Shown one piece after another: positions 7,667 to 13,927 of a stretch of 17,696 nucleotides of DNA (position 1 is its first letter; each line of letters begins with the position of its first letter). The DNA comes from an uncultured Phascolarctobacterium sp. (lineage in GTDB: Bacteria > Bacillota > Negativicutes > Acidaminococcales > Acidaminococcaceae): positions 1 through 17,696 of the forward strand of contig UQZN01000029.1 in assembly GCA_900545535.1 (NCBI GenBank), written 5' to 3'. Made by a program: the position numbers and the translations under genes. The notes beneath the pieces are model-generated. The model was not told where the DNA came from, made no database searches, and saw only the letters and a program-made list of their open reading frames with translations.

Positions 7667-7700
7667 AGCTGCAGACGTATTTTAATAAAGGAGGTAAACG

Positions 7701-8237
7701 ATGAAAAAATTTCTAAACTATTTGCTCTTGGCCTTAGTAACGATTTGTTTTGCCCTGCCGTTGGGCAGCAAGGCTGAAGCCGCAAAAGTAGCCGTTGTGC
7801 CGTTAGCTAACAATGTGGCTGGCGACGATATGGCCGGTACTATTTATATGCAGGAGGCTCTGGCGCTGTTCCGTTATCCGGAATTCGATCTGTTGGGTGA
7901 TGATGTGGTGATTGCGGCTGTTGGTGAAAATGGGCTGGCCGATTACAGTAAAGCAGCTTTACAGAAGGTAGCCCAGGCTACCGGTGCTGACATCGTGGTT
8001 GCCATGCAGCTGGATAAACTTGATGCCAAACGGATGCCGCAGCGCAAGGAAGCAACTTTGAAAATGGATCTGCGCGGCAAATTTGCTTCGCTGGATACCC
8101 TTACCAGCGCTTATTATTACAAAGATCTGCGCGACAGCAGGACTATCGAAGAAGCCGTTACCGTCCGTGGTGACTGGAAGCATGAAGTGCTGCAGAATGT
8201 AGTGCGTAATGCTTTTAAAAAAGTTACAGATAAATAA
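7701..8237 (+). CDS. Small secreted protein of unknown function, paralog B
   Basis: A 178-residue protein, closest to the one at 8437-8976. Signal peptide about 1-27 (KAEA/AK, no lipobox). Mature part: KVAVVPLANNV (29-39), a helix with MQEALALF, YPEFDLL (59-65), TGADIVVAMQLDKL (94-107), then a beta-rich half (ATLKMDLRGKFASL) and a terminal amphipathic helix ending in Lys. Function is unknown. The position in the ompM array and the secreted nature suggest an envelope role, perhaps as a periplasmic partner of the porins, but nothing in the sequence proves that. The ATG follows AAGGAGG by 6 bases. It is a single-gene unit with its own terminator. Confidence 0.87.
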   Translation: MKKFLNYLLLALVTICFALPLGSKAEAAKVAVVPLANNVAGDDMAGTIYMQEALALFRYPEFDLLGDDVVIAAVGENGLADYSKAALQKVAQATGADIVVAMQLDKLDAKRMPQRKEATLKMDLRGKFASLDTLTSAYYYKDLRDSRTIEEAVTVRGDWKHEVLQNVVRNAFKKVTDK

Positions 8238-8250
8238 TCAGCAGTTTTAT

Positions 8251-8288
8251 AAAAATAACGTCAGCCGTTTCGGCTGGCGTTATTTTTT
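8251..8288 (+). terminator. Intrinsic terminator after secreted paralog B
   Basis: AAATAACGTCAGCCG pairs with CGGCTGGCGTTATTT around a TTT loop (one G-U pair), followed by a T-run. Confidence 0.93.
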
Positions 8289-8364
8289 AGCGTTTGTGTT
8301 TTTAAAGTTAATGAAATAAAATTTAACAAAGGTGCTTGTGAAAAAAGCAAATTTGTATCTCCTC

Positions 8365-8394
8365 TTGTTTTTTACAGTGAAAATATGCTAAGAT
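8365..8394 (+). promoter_or_regulatory. Promoter of secreted paralog C
   Basis: TTGTTT (8365-8370), 18 bp, TAAGAT (8389-8394), with TGC just before the -10 (8386-8388), an extended -10. Confidence 0.6.
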
Positions 8395-8436
8395 GTTCAG
8401 AGTAGATAGTTAATCTGGTATAGAGGAGGCTCTTTA

Positions 8437-8976
8437 ATGAAAAAGTTTATGAATTTTGTATTAATGGCTGTTTTGGCTGTTTGTTTTGTATTGCCGGCAG
8501 CAGGTAAGGCTGAAGCGGCAAAACTGGCTGTTGTTCCCCTGGCTAACCACGTGGAGGATAATACTACTGCCAGTATGATCTACATGGAAGAAATCATGGA
8601 TATGTTTAAGTTCCCTGAATTTGACATGCTTGCCGAGGATGTCGTGGAAAAAGCTGTAGGTGTTAAAGATATTTCTGATTTCAGCAAGGCTAATCTGGAA
8701 CGCATTGCCGGTGAAACAGGTGCCGATATTGTTATCGCCATGTCGCTTGACAAGCTGGATGATAAAGCTTTGTTTCCCCGTCGCGAGCCTACTTTGAAGT
8801 TGGATATGAGTGGTGAGTTTGCATTTTTGAACAAAGTTACCGGCAGATATTATGTTAAAAAGTATTCTGACGATATGGAAATAGAAGAAGCATTGACAGT
8901 GCGCAGTGACTGGAAAAGCGAAGAATTTGCTAAGACTGTACGCAGTTATTTGAAAAAAGTAGATCAAATTAAATAA
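8437..8976 (+). CDS. Small secreted protein of unknown function, paralog C
   Basis: A 179-residue protein, in tandem with paralog B. Signal peptide about 1-27 with the same KAEAAK junction. Motifs shared with B: KLAVVPLANHV, FPEFDML, TGADIVIAMSLDKLD, PTLKLDMSGEFAFL, an acidic IEEALTVRSDWK segment and a Lys-rich terminal helix. The IEEA-TVR-DWK block links B and C and is only partly kept in A, so B and C look like the more recent duplication. It has its own promoter and terminator, so its expression could be set apart from B. No named family recognised. The start is supported by AGAGGAGG upstream. Confidence 0.87.
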   Translation: MKKFMNFVLMAVLAVCFVLPAAGKAEAAKLAVVPLANHVEDNTTASMIYMEEIMDMFKFPEFDMLAEDVVEKAVGVKDISDFSKANLERIAGETGADIVIAMSLDKLDDKALFPRREPTLKLDMSGEFAFLNKVTGRYYVKKYSDDMEIEEALTVRSDWKSEEFAKTVRSYLKKVDQIK

Positions 8977-9002
8977 TTTCAAAAATCAGTAGCTTTATCT
9001 GC

Positions 9003-9038
9003 AATAAGCCGACCATTTAAATGGTTGGCTTATTTTTT
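9003..9038 (+). terminator. Intrinsic terminator after secreted paralog C
   Basis: AATAAGCCGACCATT (from 9003) pairs with AATGGTTGGCTTATT (to 9034) with one G-U pair and a small AT loop; six T follow. Confidence 0.92.
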
Positions 9039-9133
9039 ACTGTTTGCTGATAAAAGTTTCAAAGAAAGAAATGAAGGAGAAGCAATAAAAATATAATCGT
9101 TGGGCAATAAATAATAAATCGATATCAAAAACA

Positions 9134-9208
9134 ATTAATTTACTGATTTTTAGTTTAATTAAATAAATAGTAATTTAGCTTGCAAAATACTCAGAAAGCC
9201 TCTAGAAT
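9134..9208 (+). repeat. Duplicated 75-bp promoter segment, copy before ompM3
   Basis: It aligns without gaps to 10753-10827 upstream of ompM4, with the first 22 bases identical. It ends at the ompM3 -10. Confidence 0.85.
9180..9208 (+). promoter_or_regulatory. ompM3 promoter
   Basis: TTGCAA (9180-9185), 17 bp, TAGAAT (9203-9208). Confidence 0.65.
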
Positions 9209-9258
9209 GTAAAAGAGCTTGTGGTTTTAAGCAGTATAAGAACAAAAAATTTCTGAAA

Positions 9259-9355
9259 ATAGAGGAAACAAGGCAACTCGTATCAGTAGGAAATTCGGAG
9301 GTTATTAACTGACTGTAAAATCGTGAGCTTAATAAATTTCCGAGGAGGAAACAAC
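9259..9355 (+). promoter_or_regulatory. ompM3 structured leader
   Basis: The 24-nt motif lies at 9259-9282. GGAAAT (9289-9294) pairs with ATTTCC (9336-9341), and inside it TTATTAA (9302-9308) pairs with TTAATAA (9329-9335), giving a long bulged hairpin directly before GAGGAGG. Alternative: TTTCC (9337-9341) with GGAAA (9347-9351), which holds the SD. Confidence 0.55.
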
Positions 9356-10576
9356 ATGAAAAAATCTTTAGTACTTGCAATGGCTATGGCACTTGGCGTA
9401 ACAGCTTCTGCCTATGCCGCCAATCCCTTCTCCGATGTGCCGGCAGGCCATTGGGCTTATGACTCTGTTAACAAACTTGCAGCAGCCGGTATCGTTGACG
9501 GTTATGGCAACGGCACCTTCGGTGGCGATCGCCTGATGACCCGTTACGAAATGGCGCAGATCGTAGCAAAAGCAATGGCTAAAGGCGCTAACGTAGACCG
9601 CCTTGCAGCTGAATTTGCAGACGAACTGGACACTTTGGGTGTGCGCGTAGCAGCTTTGGAGAAAAAATCCGATAATGTAAAAATTACCGGTGAGTTCCGT
9701 GCTTTGTATGCTAACCATGAAGGTAAAGGCAGTATTCCTAACAGCCATGAAAGCACTTTGCGTTCCCGTATCTGGATCACCGGTCAGATCAATGATGGCT
9801 GGAAATATACTGGTATGCTGCAGAATACACAGGATCTGTCGACTGATTCCGGCGACGAAGGTACTGATTTCCAGCGCGCATATCTTGAAGGCCGCCTCGG
9901 TGGTATGGATGTAACTGCCGGCCGCTATAATGCTTTCTTTGCTGACGGTAATATTTATGATAATCGTGCTGACGGCGTGGAAGTTGTTTACGGCGATAAA
10001 ATCAAAGTCATCGGTGCTGCCGGTAAGGCAACTGACGATCTTGATAAATTTGGTTATTCCGGAACTACTGGCGGCAGCTATGCCGGCGGCGCTGTAGTTG
10101 CTGATTTTGGTAAATTTAACGCTTCTGCGGGTTACTTTAACTTCAAAGATATTTTAACTAAAAACAGCAAGCTTGATGATGCTATCTGGTTTGTAGGAGC
10201 TGGCACTACCTTTGGCGATTTTGGCTTGAACGCTATGTATCTTAAAGGTGACATGAGTCTTGATGATCGTGATCTCGATGGTCTTGATGATGACGGCTGG
10301 ACTGTAGGACTGACCTTCAAAGGCGCAGAAGCTGCTGAAAAAGGTTCCTGGGGCCTGTTTGCCAATTACTATGATTTGGGTGGCCAGACTTATATTGCCC
10401 ATACTACTGATGCGAATACATTTGATGGACAGGGATTTAAAGGTTACGGTGTAGGTGCTAACTATACTGTTGCTAAAAATATGGTCCTGACTGCTGCTTA
10501 TTATGATACTAAATCTAAATTTGATACCAGTGATAAAGACAAGATTATCTGGACTGACTTGACAGTTACTTTCTAA
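9356..10576 (+). CDS. ompM: OmpM-type SLH-domain outer-membrane porin, copy 3
   Basis: A 406-residue paralog. Signal peptide 1-21, SLH domain about 23-78, coiled coil about 79-104, beta-barrel about 107-406 ending in TVTF. The barrel is closest to copy 2 (shared IWFVGAGTTFGDFGLNAMYLKGD and GFKGYGVGANYTVAKNMV), while the promoter and SD region are closest to copy 4. That mix suggests recombination between copies. A GTG at 9323 in frame would add 11 residues but lies before the ribosome site and has no signal-peptide logic, so the ATG at 9356 is chosen (AGGAGG 8 bases upstream). Role as for the OmpM family: pore and tether to peptidoglycan. Terminator at 10618-10645. Confidence 0.95.
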   Translation: MKKSLVLAMAMALGVTASAYAANPFSDVPAGHWAYDSVNKLAAAGIVDGYGNGTFGGDRLMTRYEMAQIVAKAMAKGANVDRLAAEFADELDTLGVRVAALEKKSDNVKITGEFRALYANHEGKGSIPNSHESTLRSRIWITGQINDGWKYTGMLQNTQDLSTDSGDEGTDFQRAYLEGRLGGMDVTAGRYNAFFADGNIYDNRADGVEVVYGDKIKVIGAAGKATDDLDKFGYSGTTGGSYAGGAVVADFGKFNASAGYFNFKDILTKNSKLDDAIWFVGAGTTFGDFGLNAMYLKGDMSLDDRDLDGLDDDGWTVGLTFKGAEAAEKGSWGLFANYYDLGGQTYIAHTTDANTFDGQGFKGYGVGANYTVAKNMVLTAAYYDTKSKFDTSDKDKIIWTDLTVTF

Positions 10577-10617
10577 GAAACTGGTTGTAGAAGAAGCTGG
10601 ATAATAAGTTTAAACGC

Positions 10618-10645
10618 AAACGGCCACTGTAAAGTGGCCGTTTTT
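10618..10645 (+). terminator. Intrinsic terminator after ompM3
   Basis: AAACGGCCACT (10618-10628) pairs with AGTGGCCGTTT (10633-10643), loop GTAA, T-run. Confidence 0.95.
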
Positions 10646-10752
10646 GTATATTTTTGAACAGAAAAACAAAATTTTTTTTGAGCAAATACAGGAACGATAA
10701 GGATAAAATTTTATTTTTTCTAAAAATATTATTATTAAAAATTGAATAAACG

Positions 10753-10827
10753 ATTAATTTACTGATTTTTAGTTCAAATAAATAAATATAAATTAGTATT
10801 GCAAAAACTAAACAGAGCGGCTAAAAT
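10753..10827 (+). repeat. Duplicated 75-bp promoter segment, copy before ompM4
   Basis: Gapless match to 9134-9208, strongest over its first 22 bases and around the -35. Confidence 0.85.
10799..10827 (+). promoter_or_regulatory. ompM4 promoter
   Basis: TTGCAA (10799-10804), 17 bp, TAAAAT (10822-10827). Confidence 0.7.
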
Positions 10828-10882
10828 AAACTAAAGCTTATAGTTTTTTAAGTTTATAATAACTGAACAGAGCAGGTAACCT

Positions 10883-10979
10883 GTAGAGGAAACTAGGTAA
10901 CTCGTATGGTTTATTTGCTTCGGAATTTATTGTAAATGGCGAAAGCTGAGCTTAATAAATTTCCGAGGAGGAAAGAAAC
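10883..10979 (+). promoter_or_regulatory. ompM4 structured leader
   Basis: The 24-nt motif lies at 10883-10906. An 11-bp stem with one bulged U forms from CGGAATTTATT (10921-10931) and AATAAATTTCCG (10954-10965). A small GGC-GAAA-GCT hairpin (10938-10947) sits inside it. The stem can extend by TT and C into AGG of the SD. Alternative: TTTCC (10960-10964) with GGAAA (10970-10974). A 9-codon ORF (10906-10935) overlaps the left arm. Confidence 0.6.
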
Positions 10980-12170
10980 ATGAAAAAATCTTTAGTACTC
11001 GCAATGGCAATGGCTTTGGGCGTAACTGCTTCTGCCTATGCTGCAAACCCCTTCTCCGATGTGCCGGCAGGCCATTGGGCTTATGACTCTGTCAACAAAC
11101 TGGCAGCAGCTGGTATCGTTGACGGCTATGGCAACGGCACCTTTGGTGGCGATCGCCTGATGACCCGTTACGAAATGGCTCAGATCGTAGCAAAAGCAAT
11201 GGCTAAAGGCGCTAACGTAGACCGTTTGGCAGCTGAATTTGCTGATGAACTGGACAGCCTGGGTGTACGCGTTTCTGCTTTGGAGAAAAAATCTGACAAC
11301 GTAAAAATTACTGGTCAGATCCGTTATGACTACACCGATTATTCCGGTGATATCGACGGCCATCGTTCCAAAATCCGTTCCCGTATTTTCATGACTGGTC
11401 AAATCAATGACGATTGGAAATATGTTGGCATGCTCCAAAACGAGCAAGACCTGACTAATGATGTTGGCGATGAAGGAACTGATTTCCAACGTGCTTACCT
11501 TGTAGGTAAAATCGGTGGATTGGGTGTTTCCGCAGGCCGTCAAAACTTGAACCTGGCTGACGGTAACATCTATGATACCCGTTATGATGGCGTAAACCTG
11601 ACTTTCGGTAAAGAAGTGAAATTGGAAGCCTTCTATGGCAAACCGACCAACTCTTTCAAAAACTGGGGCTTCGATAAAATTTATGGCGCACGCGTTAATG
11701 GTAAAATCGGCGCTTTAAATGCAGAAGCTGGCTGGACTAAATTTGAAGGTGATTCTACTCCTATTACTAGCGACGACGACAGCATCTGGAATGTTGGTGC
11801 AACTTATAATTTCAGCGACAAAGCATCTCTTGGTGTTATGTATTTGAGATCTGACGTTGAAGATCTTGATGGCGATAAAGACGGTTTTGTAATCACCGGT
11901 ACTTTAGGCGGTGCTAAAGCTTCCAAACCGGGTTCCTTGGGCTTCGTTGCTAAATACTATCAACAAGCTGCAGGTACTGCTATCCAACATACTATGAATG
12001 GCGAATATGGCCCGACTTATGCTGGTGAAGGCTTTAAAGGCTACAGCCTGGCTGGTTACTATACCGTTGCTAAAAACATGATCGCTGGTGTTGAATACTA
12101 CGATCTGAAACAAACTTATTCTGACGACAAAATGAAGACCCTGTGGTCTCAATTGATCGTTACTTTCTAA
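10980..12170 (+). CDS. ompM: OmpM-type SLH-domain outer-membrane porin, copy 4
   Basis: A 396-residue paralog, the shortest of the five. Signal peptide 1-21, SLH about 23-78 (nearly identical to copy 3), coiled coil about 79-104 with a Ser in place of Ala (RVSALEKK), barrel about 107-396 ending in IVTF. The barrel is distinct from copies 2, 3 and 5 and shares the MLQNEQDLxNDxGDE stretch with copy 1. The segment DFQRAYLVGKIGG...AGR is kept. The start is set by AGGAGG (10966-10971) eight bases upstream. It is a single-gene unit with terminator at 12188-12214. Likely role: porin and outer-membrane anchor; different barrels could give different solute selectivity or surface exposure, which is inference. 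Confidence 0.95.
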   Translation: MKKSLVLAMAMALGVTASAYAANPFSDVPAGHWAYDSVNKLAAAGIVDGYGNGTFGGDRLMTRYEMAQIVAKAMAKGANVDRLAAEFADELDSLGVRVSALEKKSDNVKITGQIRYDYTDYSGDIDGHRSKIRSRIFMTGQINDDWKYVGMLQNEQDLTNDVGDEGTDFQRAYLVGKIGGLGVSAGRQNLNLADGNIYDTRYDGVNLTFGKEVKLEAFYGKPTNSFKNWGFDKIYGARVNGKIGALNAEAGWTKFEGDSTPITSDDDSIWNVGATYNFSDKASLGVMYLRSDVEDLDGDKDGFVITGTLGGAKASKPGSLGFVAKYYQQAAGTAIQHTMNGEYGPTYAGEGFKGYSLAGYYTVAKNMIAGVEYYDLKQTYSDDKMKTLWSQLIVTF

Positions 12171-12187
12171 GATTAACTTAGATGCTT

Positions 12188-12214
12188 AAGCGGACGCGTA
12201 TGCGTCCGCTTTTT
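12188..12214 (+). terminator. Intrinsic terminator after ompM4
   Basis: AAGCGGACGC (12188-12197) pairs with GCGTCCGCTT (12202-12211), loop GTAT, T-run. Confidence 0.95.
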
Positions 12215-12348
12215 ATATTTCTATCAAAAGCTAAGCTTGTCTGTTTATCGGTATCGTTATGGAGCATAGCTGTTTAAAATAAAGCTTTCTTAAATTTTTT
12301 TATTCCATTAACTTGTTTAAAGTTAAACTTTTTTGCAATTAAGCTAAG

Positions 12349-12377
12349 TTGCATAGGGGGTTGACTGGGGGTAAGAT
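12349..12377 (+). promoter_or_regulatory. ompM5 promoter with two GGGGGT repeats in the spacer
   Basis: TTGCAT (12349-12354), 17 bp, TAAGAT (12372-12377). The spacer holds GGGGGT twice (12356-12361 and 12367-12372), 11 bp apart, about one helical turn. No other ompM promoter here is G-rich, so this copy may have its own regulator. Confidence 0.55.
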
Positions 12378-12421
12378 AAGGGACGTAGCCGATAGATTTC
12401 TGAAAACAGAAACAGCAAATG

Positions 12422-12515
12422 GAAGAGGTAACATGGTAACTTGTCCGTGTTTTGTTGGTTGCTGTTTGAGAATTTTACCGCTGCAGAAAATATCTTTCCT
12501 GAGGAGGAATAGAAA
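12422..12515 (+). promoter_or_regulatory. ompM5 leader with divergent copy of the motif
   Basis: A variant 24-nt motif (12422-12445) keeps both GGTAAC blocks, with CTT in place of CTC (still able to pair with GAG through G-U). TTCCT (12496-12500) can pair with AGGAA (12505-12509) over the SD. The upstream competing arm is weaker than in the other copies: ATTTT/AAAAT at 12472-12476 and 12487-12491, or GGAAGA (12421-12426) with TCTTTCC (12493-12499). A 28-codon ORF from 12433 ends by overlapping the ompM5 start (ATGA). Confidence 0.45.
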
Positions 12516-13754
12516 ATGAACAAATCTGTAGTTTTGGGTATGGCCATGGCGTTAGGTGTAACAGCTTCTGCTTATGCCGCTAATCCGTTTTCTGATGTGC
12601 CGGCTAACAGCTGGGCTTATGATGCTGTCAACAAACTGGCGGCAGAAGGTATTATCGATGGTTATCCTAACGGTACCTTTGGCGGCGACCGTCTGATGAC
12701 CCGTTATGAAATGGCACAGATCGTAGCTAAAGCTATGGCCAAAGGTGCTAATGTAGACCGTCTGGCTGCCGAATTTGCTGACGAACTTGATTCTTTGGGC
12801 GTGCGTGTTGCCGGTTTGGAAAAGAAATCCGATAATGTAAAAATCACCGGTGAGATCCGTGCCCGCTATGTTGACCAAAAAGCCAAAGCCAACCAGGGCA
12901 GCAAATATGATTCTGATCTGCGTAGCCGTTTGTGGCTGAATGGCCAGATCAATGATGACTGGACTTATACAGCTATGATCCAGAATATTCAGGATTTCAG
13001 TAATGACAGCGGCGACGAAGGCACAGATTTTAAACGTGCTTATGTTAATGGCCGTGTCGGCGGTGTAGGCCTCAAAGCTGGCCGTATCGATGCTTTTCTG
13101 GCTGATGGTAATATCATGGATGCTCAGGCTGACGGGTTGGTTGCTACCTATGGCGATCGCATTAAAGTTAAGGCTTATATGGGCAAGGCTTCCGATGATA
13201 CTGATTTTGATGTGAATAATGTTATCGCAACTAAAACCATTGCCAACAGATATTATGGTGGTGAAGTTTCCGGTAATATCAGCGATGCGTTGAACCTTGC
13301 TGCCGGCTATGTAAAATTCCAGGACGTCATGGGCAGAGATTCCGGTAAAGATGACGGTATCTGGCATGTAGGCGCAGCTTATAACTTTAATGATGACCTT
13401 GCTTTATCCGGTATGTACCTCAATTCCAATTGGGATGGTGAAAGAAATTCCGATGATGACGGCTGGACCGTTGGTTTGAATTATAAAGGCGCTCAAGCTT
13501 CTGAGGCCGGTTCTTATGGTGTGTTTGCCCGTTACTATGATCAGGGTGAAGGCACTTATTGGGAGCATACTACTGATGCCAATACCTTCTGGAATACAGG
13601 CTTTAAAGGTTACGCCGTAGGTGCTAATTATGCTGTTGCTAAAAACATCGTAGCTACTTTAGCATATTATGATACCAAGGCTAAAAATGTTACCAGTGAG
13701 GGCAATAGTCTGAAAGATAAAAGATTGTGGACTGACGTTACTTTCACTTTCTAA
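12516..13754 (+). CDS. ompM: OmpM-type SLH-domain outer-membrane porin, copy 5 (divergent)
   Basis: A 412-residue paralog, the longest and most divergent at its N-terminus. The signal peptide lacks one Lys and reads MNKSVVLGMAMALG. The SLH domain (about 22-77) has PANSWAYDAVNKLAAEGIIDGYPNGTF, while the GGDRLMTRYEMAQIVAKAM block is unchanged. Coiled coil about 78-103, barrel from about 106 to the terminal Phe (TFTF). The barrel is related to copies 2 and 3 (GDGWTVGL-like and YYDQGEGTYWEHTTDANTF stretches). Its promoter differs in its G-rich spacer. The start follows GAGGAGG by 8 bases. It is the last gene of the array; terminator at 13775-13803. Role as for the family. Confidence 0.95.
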   Translation: MNKSVVLGMAMALGVTASAYAANPFSDVPANSWAYDAVNKLAAEGIIDGYPNGTFGGDRLMTRYEMAQIVAKAMAKGANVDRLAAEFADELDSLGVRVAGLEKKSDNVKITGEIRARYVDQKAKANQGSKYDSDLRSRLWLNGQINDDWTYTAMIQNIQDFSNDSGDEGTDFKRAYVNGRVGGVGLKAGRIDAFLADGNIMDAQADGLVATYGDRIKVKAYMGKASDDTDFDVNNVIATKTIANRYYGGEVSGNISDALNLAAGYVKFQDVMGRDSGKDDGIWHVGAAYNFNDDLALSGMYLNSNWDGERNSDDDGWTVGLNYKGAQASEAGSYGVFARYYDQGEGTYWEHTTDANTFWNTGFKGYAVGANYAVAKNIVATLAYYDTKAKNVTSEGNSLKDKRLWTDVTFTF

Positions 13755-13774
13755 AATAAGTAAAAGTTTTTGGC

Positions 13775-13803
13775 AAAACGACCGCTTTAGCGGTCGTTTT
13801 TTC
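13775..13803 (+). terminator. Intrinsic terminator after ompM5
   Basis: AAAACGACCGCT (13775-13786) pairs with AGCGGTCGTTTT (13789-13800), followed by T. The A-run on the left lets it act in both directions. Confidence 0.95.
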
Positions 13804-13839
13804 TATGATTACCTGTTCATAGTAAATCGTTGATAAATA

Positions 13840-13897
13840 TGCTATAATATTAACATTTGATGATAGTTATCCTTGTTTTTTTAGATTATGCTATAAT
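13840..13897 (+). promoter_or_regulatory. Two tandem extended -10 promoters before the DUF535 gene
   Basis: TGCTATAAT occurs twice, at 13840-13848 and 13889-13897, each preceded by TA. Neither has a good -35, as is usual for extended -10 promoters. The second would give a leader of about 25 nt. Confidence 0.6.
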
Positions 13898-13927
13898 GTA
13901 ACCAACGATATAACTGGAGAGGTATTA

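Larger units (their letters stand above)
8977..9355. other. 379-bp intergenic region before ompM3
   Basis: It holds the terminator at 9003-9038, a 75-bp promoter copy shared with ompM4 (9134-9208) and the ompM3 leader (9259-9355). Nothing else is supported in 9040-9130, which is AT-rich. Confidence 0.7.
10577..10979. other. 403-bp intergenic region before ompM4
   Basis: Terminator (10618-10645), promoter copy (10753-10827) and leader (10883-10979) account for most of it. A TATAAT lies at 10855-10860 without a good -35. The remaining AT-rich sequence shows no feature. Confidence 0.7.
12171..12515. other. 345-bp intergenic region before ompM5
   Basis: It contains the ompM4 terminator (12188-12214), the GTTTAA-AG-TTAAAC palindrome (12315-12328), the G-rich ompM5 promoter (12349-12377) and the leader (12422-12515). 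No further gene is supported. Confidence 0.7.

Noticed and set aside
12552..13367. Long minus-strand open frame opposite ompM5 (and similar ones under the other ompM genes)
   Set aside because: It mirrors the strongly biased codons of the porin genes. The same antisense frame appears under each copy, has no ribosome site, and its translation looks like no protein family.
4096..13754. Direct repeats as a CRISPR array or mobile element
   Set aside because: The repeats are the 5' ends of real genes about 1.5-3 kb apart. No transposase, terminal inverted repeats or regular short spacers are present.
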